The notes: generated by a model not told the origin, from the sequence alone. 64,000 nt of DNA from Bacteroidales bacterium (GCA_015061055.1 SUXH01000002.1:62001-126000); one strand, 5' to 3'. Positions 36,491 through 46,041 are shown, counted from the first letter of the stretch. Program-made: numbers and translations.

Positions 36491-36978
36491 TAAACAAAAA
36501 GCCTATCTCTCCCGAAAATGCTCTTGCTCGTGCAGCTGCACTTTGCAGCCGATGCGAACAAGCTCCAAGCGACATCCGTAATAAGCTGACTTCGTGGGGA
36601 CTCACTTCTCACGATGCCGAAATCATCATTCAACGACTTATCGATGAGCGTTTCCTCGACGAGAGCCGTTTTGCTGCGGCTTTCGCTCGCGACAAGTTCC
36701 GTTTCGCCGGGTGGGGACGCATCAAAATAGCATATCAATTACGCTCTAAGCACATTTCTGACGATATCATCGAAGATTCACTCTCGCTTATCGACGAAAA
36801 TGAATATATCGACTCTCTTAAGCATATCTTAAGTACAAAAATGCGCTCTTTGACATCAAAAGAACCTCTACAAGCGAAAGCGGCTCTCCTGCGATTTGCA
36901 TCTTCACGAGGATTCGAACCGACATTGATATACAAGCATTTACCTCCTTTCCCCGATTACGATGACGACTGCTATTAA
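36487..36978 (+). CDS. recX: RecX family regulatory protein
   Basis: Probable modulator of RecA filament growth. The 163-residue basic helical protein shows RecX-type three-helix repeats: ALARAAALCSRCEQAPSDIR near residue 11, KLTSWGLTSHDAEIIIQRLI, FLDESRFAAAFARDKFRFAG near residue 55 and WGRIKIAYQLRSKHISDDII near residue 75. Its start overlaps the prmC stop by 4 bp and its end overlaps comF by 17 bp, so translation is coupled on both sides. recA is not in the window. Confidence 0.88.
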   Translation: MINKKPISPENALARAAALCSRCEQAPSDIRNKLTSWGLTSHDAEIIIQRLIDERFLDESRFAAAFARDKFRFAGWGRIKIAYQLRSKHISDDIIEDSLSLIDENEYIDSLKHILSTKMRSLTSKEPLQAKAALLRFASSRGFEPTLIYKHLPPFPDYDDDCY

Positions 36979-37666
36979 AAATATCGCTTCAGCCTTGCTT
37001 GATATGTTGTTTCCTCGCATCTGCCCTGTATGCGACACAGTTCTAACCTCTCACGAGAAGCATATTTGTACACGATGTCTTATCGATATCCCAATCACAC
37101 GATTTCACACCGAGAAGTTCAACCCTATGGAACAACTCTTTGCAGGGAAAATTCTTATCGAACGGGCTTCGGGATTCTTCTTTTACGAGAAAGGTAATCC
37201 TTATGCCAATATCATTCACGACATCAAGTATCGCAACCAGCCTCAATTAGGACGTTTTGTTGCTCGGCTTTACGCTAAGCAACTCGCATTATGCAATTAC
37301 TTCGACGACATCGATTACATAATTCCTGTCCCTCTTCACAGTCGAAAGCTACGCAAACGAGGATATAACCAAAGTGAAGCTATCGCACAAGGATTTGCCG
37401 ATGTGTTCAACATTCCTGTTTTGACCGATGTCATCATCGCAACACGCAACCACGAATCGCAGACATCCAAAGGAATCTACGAACGTTGGCTCAACACACA
37501 AGGCATATTTGCAGCACAAAACACCCTGTCCATTGAGGGTAAGCACGTTCTTATAGTCGATGATGTGGTTACCACAGGAGCCACCTTGCTCAGTGCGGCA
37601 TCATCGATTGCCAACATTCCCGATATAAAAATAAGTCTTGCCACTATTGGAGTAGCAAGACTCTGA
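36962..37666 (+). CDS. comF: ComF family phosphoribosyltransferase-like protein
   Basis: A 234-residue protein related to ComF/GntX. The N-terminal double zinc ribbon has the Cys set CPVCDTVLTSHEKHICTRC near residue 20. Then come VPLHSRKLRKRGYNQSEAIA near residue 125 and the PRPP-binding loop HVLIVDDVVTTGATLLSAAS near residue 195. In naturally competent bacteria ComF is cytosolic and needed for DNA uptake; in Bacteroidetes its role is not established. It overlaps recX by 17 bp and ends 9 bp from the converging phage-like gene, with no visible terminator. Confidence 0.9.
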   Translation: MTTAIKNIASALLDMLFPRICPVCDTVLTSHEKHICTRCLIDIPITRFHTEKFNPMEQLFAGKILIERASGFFFYEKGNPYANIIHDIKYRNQPQLGRFVARLYAKQLALCNYFDDIDYIIPVPLHSRKLRKRGYNQSEAIAQGFADVFNIPVLTDVIIATRNHESQTSKGIYERWLNTQGIFAAQNTLSIEGKHVLIVDDVVTTGATLLSAASSIANIPDIKISLATIGVARL

Positions 37667-37675
37667 CAACACTTA

Positions 37676-40126
37676 TCACACTTTATAATCCACAATCACA
37701 TTCCTCAACACCACATCACCCTTTGCCACGCCCTCTATCATCACTTTATACAATCGGCATGGGCGTGAATATATTCGTATTTGCCCGGGATGGCACACCC
37801 TGCCTTCCAACAATATCTCTCCAAGCAATCTCCATTCACAGTCCACACCATCGCTCCCATATAGTTTCGCAACACCTTTATCGGCAAAAACGCCACTTAC
37901 ATTTATCGTCATCAATAGTGGAGCTGTCATAAGTCCTGATGCTGCTTCTATTGAATGCGTTTCGACCAAGAACATTACATCGCCTTGCCTTTCATCGTTC
38001 AAATCCACCATTTTACCTAAGACAGTTTGCCCCGCTACATCTAATGTATTCGACACACACAAGTGCCGTAATCCCTCGTTTCGTTCACTCCACCTTCCGC
38101 CGGGCATCATCACTCGCAAGGTATTATCTTCAGCTCGCACAAGCAATTCTTTTTTACTCTTTATCCAAGCCATCTGTGCCACATCGGGCAACGTCGTAAT
38201 TTCAGTTACATCTTTACCGTTCAATTCACACAGCACTCCGCCATTACTCACAAAGTACACCTTATCATCGCCAATTGCCACCACGCATTTATCATCCACC
38301 GTACGATAATCCAACAATTGAGCATCGCTATAATCACCTTTCGCCTTATACGACATCGCATAAATGCCTTCACGAGTGAACACATATATCGGATAGCGTC
38401 CGAAAGTGCTTGAATACACCGATTTCTTAACTCTTTCGAGCGCAAGAACCTCGCTTTGCCCCACCATTCTACGTTGCTCTATCACAAACGGATTAGCCAC
38501 AGAACTCACCTCCACTTCATTCAGTTGCAATTCAACCACCCTTTGTTCGGCAGGTTCATAAAACGACACTCCCGGTTTCAATTCCACATCTTCGGCATTA
38601 TCGTTTAGGAAATAAGCAAATCCCTGCTCATCACATCTTTGCAACGTCCCGGTCCATTCGCTCACCGTTTCGTCACACAACACTTTAACCGCCAGTTCCA
38701 CAGCTCTTGCATCGGGATAAGTTATCAACATATTCAGTTTTGCCGGTGTATAGTCACACGAATATCGAGCCACCTTTACAGCTTCGCCATTAGCTGTGTT
38801 CAGTCGTGCCGTTACTATCATTTCACATGGTTTTGCTTCGACATTCCCACCCCAATACTGCACACTTTGCCACGCATTTCGCATCACTAACGACAATCCG
38901 CCTATATACAACCGTCCTCCTGCGCACAATCCGGTATTACCCACCACATCTCGGTTCATTTCCTGCGTAAGTTTATAAGCTTGCTCACGAGTAATACTTT
39001 CGGTAAACAATCCGCTACGCATCAGGCCCACGCAACTCTCCGACAATGCCCCCATACTATCGGTTACCGCTGCCACGCCATTCACAGCATTTACTCTGCC
39101 TTCGCTAAGTCCCTGCACATCGTTTATTCTCGTTAGGATGTGCCACTTAGCGGGATTTACCAACTCAGCCCAAGCCATAAGGCGTTCCCTTTGAGGCAAC
39201 CAATAAGTAAGATACCTGTTAGGCGTGGCATAATCACATCGGCACATCACTTTGCCTGCCTCAAATGGTGATAATTCATCGCTCACGAGCACATCTACCG
39301 ACTTCACAAGCCCTAACCACTCGCGTGCCAATGGTTCCACCACTGCTACTCCCACGTTATACATCGTTGCTCTCAGTTCACTCTCTCCACAACTGCTCAT
39401 ATCAGTATCGATTGCCACCGACACCTGTTCTCTCATCGACACACCGCAGCCTACCACCACCGGTGCGCTCACCCATGCGTAATTATCGTCCCACAATCGC
39501 ACCGCATAGCGTACTGCCACCGGCTGAACAAATGCGCCATTCTGCTTCGCTCTGTTGTGTAGCACTTCTGCGCTATAACGCACAGAATCTCCTATCGCTT
39601 TACTGTCTTTGTCACTCAATTTATCCCAACTGCTATATGGTTCTTCAAAATCCACACTCGACACCGTCTCGCTCACCTCAGCCGAATTTACTGCTCCAAA
39701 CACCATTTGCGGTGCTATCTTCATAAAATCAAGTAAGCGATATTCTCCATTGGCATAATGCAGATATTTCACCCCGCTATCGGTCGAAATCACGACAAAA
39801 TCTCCTACACTCCGCATCCACCTCACACCGCCGGCAAGTTCGCATATCACTTCATTCTGTTCCACGCACTCGCCGTTCACACGTTTGCACAGCACTCTCA
39901 CCTCATTGCCTTTGCACGACAAGAAGTAATCGCTTTCACGCCTCTTATCGATAAGCATCACACGCTCGTCCTGCTGAATCTCGCACAATTCGTGCCAATT
40001 ACCCATTGTAACAAGAGCATCGTTACATTCTCTCACATTCATCGCATTCACACACTCGCCCACGTTTCCGCTTTCGTCATTCACTCGCTCAACAGCACAT
40101 TTAGGCACAATCTTGATGTTTTTCAT
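37676..40126 (-). CDS. Large phage structural-like protein, divergent from a terminase gene
   Basis: An 816-residue protein of unknown function. No signal peptide or membrane segment is seen. The sequence is strand-rich throughout; the N-terminal third contains MRSVGDFVVISTDSGVKYLH, and the C-terminal third contains GRYPIYVFTREGIYAMSYKA and DKVYFVSNGGVLCELNGKDV, which recall tail or stabilisation proteins of Bacteroidetes phages that read as beta-propeller-like repeats. That resemblance is from memory and uncertain. The start at 40126 (MKNIKIVPKCAVERVNDESG) is chosen because a -7 box at 40150-40157 excludes the upstream ATG at 40168. The divergent terminase gene shares the 161-bp intergenic region; the pair is isolated among core genes. 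Confidence 0.6.
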   Translation of the reverse strand: MKNIKIVPKCAVERVNDESGNVGECVNAMNVRECNDALVTMGNWHELCEIQQDERVMLIDKRRESDYFLSCKGNEVRVLCKRVNGECVEQNEVICELAGGVRWMRSVGDFVVISTDSGVKYLHYANGEYRLLDFMKIAPQMVFGAVNSAEVSETVSSVDFEEPYSSWDKLSDKDSKAIGDSVRYSAEVLHNRAKQNGAFVQPVAVRYAVRLWDDNYAWVSAPVVVGCGVSMREQVSVAIDTDMSSCGESELRATMYNVGVAVVEPLAREWLGLVKSVDVLVSDELSPFEAGKVMCRCDYATPNRYLTYWLPQRERLMAWAELVNPAKWHILTRINDVQGLSEGRVNAVNGVAAVTDSMGALSESCVGLMRSGLFTESITREQAYKLTQEMNRDVVGNTGLCAGGRLYIGGLSLVMRNAWQSVQYWGGNVEAKPCEMIVTARLNTANGEAVKVARYSCDYTPAKLNMLITYPDARAVELAVKVLCDETVSEWTGTLQRCDEQGFAYFLNDNAEDVELKPGVSFYEPAEQRVVELQLNEVEVSSVANPFVIEQRRMVGQSEVLALERVKKSVYSSTFGRYPIYVFTREGIYAMSYKAKGDYSDAQLLDYRTVDDKCVVAIGDDKVYFVSNGGVLCELNGKDVTEITTLPDVAQMAWIKSKKELLVRAEDNTLRVMMPGGRWSERNEGLRHLCVSNTLDVAGQTVLGKMVDLNDERQGDVMFLVETHSIEAASGLMTAPLLMTINVSGVFADKGVAKLYGSDGVDCEWRLLGEILLEGRVCHPGQIRIYSRPCRLYKVMIEGVAKGDVVLRNVIVDYKV

Positions 40127-40149
40127 AATATCTTCCTTTAAAATTCCCA

Positions 40150-40157
40150 CAAAAGTA
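40150..40157 (-). promoter_or_regulatory. -7 box of the phage structural-like gene
   Basis: TACTTTTG on the minus strand; predicted transcription start near 40144. It places the true start codon downstream at 40126. Confidence 0.5.
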
Positions 40158-40287
40158 CAAACCTCCATCGCTGCATTCTTCTCTAAAAAGCATAATGGAG
40201 TGAAAATCTTTTAATATCCCATATCCTTTCTGCCGAAAAGTTCTCTTTAAGTGAATATTTTCTTTGCACGTCAAAAAAAACAATACT

Positions 40288-42159
40288 ATGAAAGACATTA
40301 TCGAAGAAAATGAGCGTCGCAATGCCGCGCTCATCCACAATTACGACCCTCTCTCAGGAATAGGATGTTACGGAGAACGAGAACGACGCACCTTCAAGAC
40401 TCATACTGTTCTTTATCTGCCGAAAGTTATGCTCAATGAACATCACATCAACAGCAACACGCCACTTTCGCACGTGGAAGCACTGCGCATCGGTTACGAT
40501 TTCGAGTTTTGGTGCGCACGTTGCGTTACAATCAAGGATAAGGTCTCGGCACGAAGCATTCCGTTCACGCTCAACGCCCCACAACGCCGGGTGTTGGCAG
40601 TTCTCGAGGATATGCGCACCGCCGGCAAGCCCATTCGCCTCATTATGCTCAAAGCCCGACAATGGGGAGGTTCTACACTTGTGCAGATATATATGGCGTG
40701 GATTCAGATAGTTCATTGCACCCATTGGAACAGTCTTATATGCGGACACTTAAAAGACACGTCTTCGGCTATCAAAGGCATTTATTCCCGATTGCTGAAA
40801 GAATACCCTGCGGCACTCGCCCCAACCGATAGCCCCATTACATTTCATCCGTTCGAAAAAAGCAAGAACGTAAGTGTGATTTCAGGTAGAGATTGTCTTG
40901 TGGCTATGGGCTCGGCTGAGAGTCAAGAATCCATTCGCGGATTTGACATCGCCATGGCACATCTCACCGAAGTTGCCTTTTGGCGCACCACAGCACAGAA
41001 AAGTCCCGAAAACGTGGTGCGAGCTGTGTGTGGATCGGTGGCGCTGCTTCCTCTCACCGTAATAGTGATGGAAAGTACTGCCAATGGCGTGGGCAACTTC
41101 TTTCACACCGAGTGGCTTCGTGCAAAAGCGGGACAAAGCGACAAGCAAGCGGTATTTGTGCCTTGGTACGAAATCGAAATCTATCGCACGCCCGTTCCCG
41201 ACGTTAAATTGCTTTGGGAACAACTTGATGAATATGAACTGAACCTCTGGAATCGTGGGCTTACGCTAGAAATGATTGCGTGGTATCACGCCAAACGAAA
41301 GGAGTACAACACTCACTCACAGATGATGGCAGAATATCCTACCGATGACATCGAAGCATTTGCTAACACAGGGCAATGCGTGTTTGCTCTCGCCGATATC
41401 GAGCATCTGCGCAACGACTGCCGTCCGGCTTCTTTCGTGGGCGAACTTGAAGGTGATGCACGCGAGGGTAAAATGGCTTTACAGAACCTTCGTTTCATTC
41501 CATCGGCAACGGGTAAGCTGCAGGTGTGGCGCAAGCCCTCCATTATTCCCGAAACTATAAGAAACCGCTACATCGTTACCGTCGATGTGGGTGGCATAAG
41601 CGATTCATCCGACTACTCGGTGATTGCCGTCATCGACCGTTGCAGCCCGCTTGGCAAACCTGAGGTGGTGGCTCAATGGCGAGGACACACCTACCACGAC
41701 CTGTTGGCGTGGAAAGCGGCACAAATTGCTCGTTGGTATCACAAAGCCCTGCTCGTCATCGAAAGCAACACACTCGAAACGGAGTACACCGAAGGCGACG
41801 GCAGTGCCTACATTCTCGACATCGTGAGCGAGGCTTATTACAATTTCTATTGGCGTATGCCTTCGGCATCCAATCCGAGCCACGAACGACGTATCGGCTT
41901 TCACACCAATCGTCGCACTAAAGAACAAGTGATCTACTCGATGATGCGTATTCTGCGCGACCACCTTTATATCGAACACGACACACTCGCGCTCGATGAA
42001 TACAGCGTATACGAAAAACAGCCCAACGGAACATACGGAGCGATGAAAGGACGGCACGACGACATTCTTATGACACGATGTATAGCTCTCTACATCGCTC
42101 AAGAAGAAGCTAAGAAAGACCGCAGCCGCAACGACTTATCATCACTCAAGCGCCAATAA
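40288..42159 (+). CDS. Terminase large subunit-like protein (packaging ATPase/nuclease)
   Basis: A 623-residue TerL-type protein. The ATPase domain has the Walker A variant LIMLKARQWGGSTLVQIYMA near residue 118 and a Walker B/coupling region around MGSAESQESIRGFDIAMAHL, then TEVAFW, near residue 210. The nuclease domain has acidic sites in YIVTVDVGGISDSSDYSVIA near residue 430, LLVIESNTLETEYTEGDG near residue 490 and MKGRHDDILMTRCIALYIAQ near residue 590, all expected of TerL. Thus catalytic residues look intact. No TerS, portal, capsid or integrase gene is adjacent. A weak -7 match (TTTCTTTG, 40259-40266) precedes it; a TTG at 40264 inside that box is rejected as the start. Confidence 0.85.
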   Translation: MKDIIEENERRNAALIHNYDPLSGIGCYGERERRTFKTHTVLYLPKVMLNEHHINSNTPLSHVEALRIGYDFEFWCARCVTIKDKVSARSIPFTLNAPQRRVLAVLEDMRTAGKPIRLIMLKARQWGGSTLVQIYMAWIQIVHCTHWNSLICGHLKDTSSAIKGIYSRLLKEYPAALAPTDSPITFHPFEKSKNVSVISGRDCLVAMGSAESQESIRGFDIAMAHLTEVAFWRTTAQKSPENVVRAVCGSVALLPLTVIVMESTANGVGNFFHTEWLRAKAGQSDKQAVFVPWYEIEIYRTPVPDVKLLWEQLDEYELNLWNRGLTLEMIAWYHAKRKEYNTHSQMMAEYPTDDIEAFANTGQCVFALADIEHLRNDCRPASFVGELEGDAREGKMALQNLRFIPSATGKLQVWRKPSIIPETIRNRYIVTVDVGGISDSSDYSVIAVIDRCSPLGKPEVVAQWRGHTYHDLLAWKAAQIARWYHKALLVIESNTLETEYTEGDGSAYILDIVSEAYYNFYWRMPSASNPSHERRIGFHTNRRTKEQVIYSMMRILRDHLYIEHDTLALDEYSVYEKQPNGTYGAMKGRHDDILMTRCIALYIAQEEAKKDRSRNDLSSLKRQ

Positions 42160-42245
42160 TAAACAACCACACAAATCCGCGGATACTATCTTACATATAA
42201 AAAAACTTTACAAGAGATTCCGTTTTCTTCTCCTATATCGCAAAT

Positions 42246-42313
42246 CCACCACACGCCCTGTGGGTGTCATCTGTGGTAACCGGGTGCATCAACGCCCGGA
42301 TAACGCGCGTAAA
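42246..42313 (+). repeat. Hairpin-chain repeat, module Z copy
   Basis: CCACCACACGCCC pairs with GGGTGTcatcTGTGG to form a two-part hairpin, and CCGGG (42280-42284) pairs with CCCGG (42295-42299). It is homologous to 44119-44160 (shared CCACCACACGCCC and GTCATCTGTGGTAACCGG). It sits between the terminase gene and the terminator of the secreted protein gene; the rest of the gap is AT-rich. Confidence 0.7.
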
Positions 42314-42314
42314 C

Positions 42315-42347
42315 AAAAAGAGAACCGACTCGATGAGTCGGCTCTCT
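42315..42347 (-). terminator. Terminator of the secreted protein gene at 42.4 kb
   Basis: Minus-strand stem AGAGAGCCGACTC / GAGTCGGTTCTCT with loop ATC, followed by TTTTTG. Confidence 0.87.
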
Positions 42348-42371
42348 GTATTATATCTTCAAGTTCAAGAA

Positions 42372-43964
42372 TTAAAGAACAACCTTAGTTGCCTTAGCAC
42401 CTTGCTTCTTGATAAAGATACCATTTGATGGGTTTTCAACCTTAACACCTTGCAAGTTGTAGTATTCCACAGGAGCATTTTCAACTTCAATAGCATCGAT
42501 AGCAGTAGCAGCATCGATTACGAAAGCATACTTAGATGCAGCCTTTGTAGCAAACGCTTCTGAACGAGGAAGTGCGAAGCCCTTCATATATTCACCGGAG
42601 TTACCACAAATGTAGATATTACCTGCAAGGTCCCAAGCGATATCATATACATTAGTTCCAATACCATGAGTAATATTATAAACTTCAGTCAATGTAGGTG
42701 TATTGTCTGCAGCATATGCAAGATCATATATTGAGAATGTAGTTTGAGATGAAGCTATGGCAATTTGAGTATTATCTGCGTTTAGGCGAATACCACCTCC
42801 ACCACGTTTTTTACCACCTGTACCTTCTTTGAATTTCACTTCACCATTTGCATCAATATATGCTAATGCACAGTTAGTGTCATTTGGAGAGGTTCTATAT
42901 TGACAGAACCAGAATCCTCCTCGATTATCAAATGTCACATTTGTTGATTGTGGTGTGGTTGGGGCTTTCTCTATTGCTTTAATTTGAGTAGGTGTAGGTA
43001 ATACAGAAGCATTGCCTAATTCATAAACATCAATACGAGAACCTTTCCAACTATATACCCAAAGAGCTTGTTGTGCTGAAAGTGCCACAATCTTAAGATT
43101 TTTGCCTGAGCCTTTGATATCAAAACCTAAATTCGGACCTGCAACAAATTCTCCTCCAGCATTATTGAATGCATAAGTAGATGCATCAAGAGTACCTGTT
43201 CCCAACAGATCAACAAACTTATCATTAGCTACAAGATCAGCTTGAGATGCAGCCATTAAAATATACTTACCTGAGTCATTATCACGAGTTACAAAGATAC
43301 GACCATCTTCAGCTACACGTACACGTGCTAAGTCTGCGCCACCCTTTACAGAACCAGTTGCTACATTTTCGTCAACTGTCAAACCGCCCATAAATGCATA
43401 ATTACCTGTAACTTCATTTCTAACACCTGTCATATCAGGCTTAAAAATATACAGACCATTACAGCCACGTGTTCCACTCCAATAAACGTTAGATGTTGTT
43501 TTCATCCCTTCTGTAACATAAATGTTACCAAAGTTAGGGCTTTCAAAATTGTTATCAACATCTACTCCACGTGGGTGGAAAAATTGAGGTTTTGCAAATT
43601 CTTCAATAGTAGCCTTTGCATCACCTGTTACAGCAATTTGCCAAGTGTAATTACCATAGTATTCAGCACCGCTAAGAAGAGACGTCAAGTCGATTGTAGC
43701 TGTATGTGTGCCTTTTGTTTTACCAAGACCTGGTTCTTCGGCTACCACTTCACCATCTTTAAGCACTTGTAGAGCAACAGCATCTGCATCTGTGTTAAGT
43801 GCGTAACTCACTTTAAGACTTGCTGCATTATTGGCAGCAGTAAACTCACCTGTCAATCCGTAAGCGAATGGGTTTGCTGTTCCAGCTACCGGAGTAACAT
43901 TTGTTACAGCACTTGCCATTCCAAATGTAGCCAACGCTAACATTGAAAGTAACGTTTTTTTCAT
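42372..43964 (-). CDS. Secreted beta-propeller-like protein with T9SS-like tail
   Basis: A 530-residue exported protein, paralogue of the gene at 25.65 kb. Signal peptide MKKTLLSMLALATFGMASA; an N-terminal strand domain to about residue 120 (ASLKVSYALNTDADAVALQV). Propeller-like blades follow (FESPNFGNIYVTEGMKTTSN, ARVRVAEDGRIFVTRDNDSG, VTFDNRGGFWFCQYRTS, VYDIAWDLAGNIYICGNSGE). The C-terminal tail VEYYNLQGVKVENPSNGIF then IKKQGAKATKVVL resembles a type IX sorting signal. Function is unknown. A -7 box at 44058-44065 gives a leader of about 90 nt. Confidence 0.72.
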   Translation of the reverse strand: MKKTLLSMLALATFGMASAVTNVTPVAGTANPFAYGLTGEFTAANNAASLKVSYALNTDADAVALQVLKDGEVVAEEPGLGKTKGTHTATIDLTSLLSGAEYYGNYTWQIAVTGDAKATIEEFAKPQFFHPRGVDVDNNFESPNFGNIYVTEGMKTTSNVYWSGTRGCNGLYIFKPDMTGVRNEVTGNYAFMGGLTVDENVATGSVKGGADLARVRVAEDGRIFVTRDNDSGKYILMAASQADLVANDKFVDLLGTGTLDASTYAFNNAGGEFVAGPNLGFDIKGSGKNLKIVALSAQQALWVYSWKGSRIDVYELGNASVLPTPTQIKAIEKAPTTPQSTNVTFDNRGGFWFCQYRTSPNDTNCALAYIDANGEVKFKEGTGGKKRGGGGIRLNADNTQIAIASSQTTFSIYDLAYAADNTPTLTEVYNITHGIGTNVYDIAWDLAGNIYICGNSGEYMKGFALPRSEAFATKAASKYAFVIDAATAIDAIEVENAPVEYYNLQGVKVENPSNGIFIKKQGAKATKVVL

Positions 43965-44057
43965 AATAGTTTAGTAATTAAATTAGTAATTAAAAATGTT
44001 TATAATAAAGTTTTCGTTATATCTCTATAATCTACTTCGAATCATGGTTATTCGAGC

Positions 44058-44065
44058 CAAAAGTA
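44058..44065 (-). promoter_or_regulatory. -7 box of the secreted protein gene at 42.4 kb
   Basis: TACTTTTG on the minus strand; predicted transcription start near 44052. Confidence 0.45.
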
Positions 44066-44118
44066 CAAATAAAAAACCAATTACACAATTTTTTACAAAA
44101 AAATTATTTATTCAAAAA

Positions 44119-44245
44119 TCCACCACACGCCCACAAGGGCGTCATCTGTGGTAACCGGATTTATCCGCAGAGCCGATATGTCCGTAAGGACTAATTTGTG
44201 AATAGCCTGCGGTTTTTAAACCGTAGGAGACAATAACGTAAAACA
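44119..44245 (+). repeat. Hairpin-chain repeat, modules Z-A-B
   Basis: Ordered hairpins: CCACCACACGCCC..GGGCG..TGTGG (Z), CGGAT/ATCCG (44156-44167), GTCC/GGAC with loop GTAA (A, 44180-44191), and CCTGCGGTTT/AAACCGTAGG (B, 44206-44227). From CCGGATTTATCCGC onward, about 85 bp are nearly identical to 47511-47597. It lies upstream of the AbiE operon promoter. Confidence 0.8.
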
Positions 44246-44357
44246 AAAGCTATCGGAGGATATTTCTTACATTTATATCACACATTCTACAAAGCGATTA
44301 TACAAGTCAACCAAATAAATTTCTTAGCAATTCATCATTTTATTTGAATCCTTTTTA

Positions 44358-44365
44358 TATCTTTG
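44358..44365 (+). promoter_or_regulatory. -7 box of the abiE operon
   Basis: TATCTTTG, perfect match; predicted transcription start near 44371, leader of about 28 nt before the antitoxin ATG at 44399. Confidence 0.6.
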
Positions 44366-44398
44366 CATTTGAAAAATCATCAAAATTTCAAAGGTAAT

Positions 44399-45007
44399 AT
44401 GACTAATGAGTATTCAATAGATGGTACAACTCTTAGGCAACGCATAGAGGCGATGCCAGAAGATTGCATTCTGTTTCGCTCAGATTTCCCTGAATACCAC
44501 ACAGAATTTGTAGGGAGCATTTTGTCTGAGTTAACAACTGAAGGCATACTTGTTAAAATTGCACACGGAATATATGCCAAACCGAGAAAAAGTCGATTCG
44601 GTGTTGTACTTCCTTCTGTCGATAAGATAGTGCAAGCTATTGCTGATAGAGATAATGCAGAAGTGTTACCTTCAGGAATGACTGCTCTAAACGCATTAGG
44701 TCTATCGACTCAAGTGCCGATGAATTACACATACCTTACTACAGGAAGCGAACGAACTATAAACTTATCCAATAGAAAAGTAGTATTTAAAAGAGGTGTC
44801 CCCAAGAATTTCTGTTATGGGACTCGCCTCATATCCTTACTTGTTCAAGCTCTTAAGGCTCTGAAAAAAGAAAATGTAGGAGAAGAAGAAATAAATATAA
44901 TCCAACAATTGGTGTCAAAAGAAACCGATAAGGAGACTCTTGTCAAAGATGTAGATATGATGCCTGCATGGATGAAGAGAGTTATAAAACCAATGCTAAC
45001 CGCTTAA
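44399..45007 (+). CDS. abiEi: Type IV antitoxin, AbiEi family (DUF6088-like)
   Basis: Predicted antitoxin and likely transcriptional repressor of the AbiE system. The 202-residue protein has an N-terminal winged-helix region (TTLRQRIEAMPEDCILFRSD, then FVGSILSELTTEGILVKIAH). The core typical of DUF6088-type AbiEi follows: HGIYAKPRKSRFGVVLPSVD, LPSGMTALNALGLSTQVPMN and YTYLTTGSERTINLSNRKVV. It is followed by the toxin gene after 14 bp (or with an overlap if the earlier toxin start is used). In known systems AbiEi binds inverted repeats in its own promoter; I did not find a clear operator here. Identification is strong from the pairing. Confidence 0.85.
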   Translation: MTNEYSIDGTTLRQRIEAMPEDCILFRSDFPEYHTEFVGSILSELTTEGILVKIAHGIYAKPRKSRFGVVLPSVDKIVQAIADRDNAEVLPSGMTALNALGLSTQVPMNYTYLTTGSERTINLSNRKVVFKRGVPKNFCYGTRLISLLVQALKALKKENVGEEEINIIQQLVSKETDKETLVKDVDMMPAWMKRVIKPMLTA

Positions 45008-45021
45008 AACAGATACGTATT

Positions 45022-46041
45022 ATGGGAAAACTGTGGTTAGACAATGAAATAATTGACCGTTTGGCAATGTTACAGCAAACAGAAGCCAGTCATCCTGGCG
45101 TTAATCAGGTAGCTATAGAGAAGGACTGGTGGGTTACCGTTACACTGAAGGCATTATTCCAAACAGATTGCCACGATTCTTTGATCTTCAAAGGCGGAAC
45201 ATCGTTGTCAAAAGGGTTTAATATCATAGAGCGTTTCTCTGAAGACATTGACTTGGCTATCAGTCATTCATTCTTTGGTATTGAGAAGACCGGCAAAAGT
45301 CAGCGTGAGAAATTACGCAAAATGGCACGAGCATATATTCATGAGACTCTTTCTGCTCAATTAGATGCCAGCTTGAAAGAAATGGGAGTTGCTGGTTACA
45401 GTATAGAAAATGTATCTCAAGTGCAAGATATAAATAGAGAATGGCGACCTATAGATTCCGACAAGGACCCTACTGTAATTCTGTTACACTATCCGTCAAT
45501 TCTTGAAGATACGATAAATTATATTCCTCCACGTGTAAAGATTGAGATAAGTTGCCTCTCAATGGATGAACCTACTGAGCTTCGACAAATCCGTTCTCTA
45601 ATAGGTGAAAGTTTTGATGACGAAGATACCGATGCCGAAAGTCTTGTCAGAACTGTAATTCCTACACGCACATTCCTTGAGAAACTATTCCTTTTGGCTG
45701 AAGAATTCCAAAAAGAAAAACCACGAAGTGTACGAATGTCACGACATCTGTATGACTTGGAAAAACTGATGGATACGGAGTATGGAACAGAAGCCTTGTC
45801 GAATCGAAAACTTTATGATGCCATTGTTGAGCATCGCAAGGCTTACTATGCTTTGAAGTATGTAAACTATGACCTACACGCTCCATCAACTATCAATTTT
45901 ACAATACCCGAATCGGCTATGGAGGCATGGCAAGATGATTATGCCAATATGAGGCGTTTCTTCATTTATGGTGAATCTTTGGACTTTGATGCGCTTATGC
46001 ACAAAATAGAGGAACTCAAAAAAAGAGTAAGAATGATGTAA
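45022..46041 (+). CDS. abiEii: Type IV toxin, AbiEii nucleotidyltransferase
   Basis: Predicted nucleotidyltransferase toxin; studied AbiEii-family members transfer nucleotides to RNA such as tRNA acceptor stems and give bacteriostasis or phage exclusion. The 339-residue protein has the family core DSLIFKGGTSLSKGFNIIER near residue 55 and FSEDIDLAI, holding the GGTSLS and DxD-type catalytic site. Further on are PRVKIEISCLSMDEPTELRQ near residue 170 and RTFLEKLFLLAEEF near residue 215. I use the ATG at 45022 (MGKLWLDNEIIDRLAMLQQT); one at 44968 would overlap the antitoxin gene by 40 bp. The catalytic motifs look intact, so the module appears functional. Confidence 0.88.
   Translation: MGKLWLDNEIIDRLAMLQQTEASHPGVNQVAIEKDWWVTVTLKALFQTDCHDSLIFKGGTSLSKGFNIIERFSEDIDLAISHSFFGIEKTGKSQREKLRKMARAYIHETLSAQLDASLKEMGVAGYSIENVSQVQDINREWRPIDSDKDPTVILLHYPSILEDTINYIPPRVKIEISCLSMDEPTELRQIRSLIGESFDDEDTDAESLVRTVIPTRTFLEKLFLLAEEFQKEKPRSVRMSRHLYDLEKLMDTEYGTEALSNRKLYDAIVEHRKAYYALKYVNYDLHAPSTINFTIPESAMEAWQDDYANMRRFFIYGESLDFDALMHKIEELKKRVRMM

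Noticed and set aside
40264-40287. TTG start extending the terminase by 8 codons
   Set aside because: The TTG is part of the presumed -7 box; the ATG at 40288 follows normally.
37676-42159. Complete prophage or gene transfer agent cluster
   Set aside because: Only a terminase and one large protein are present; no capsid, portal, protease, lysis or integration gene and no att-like repeats could be found.
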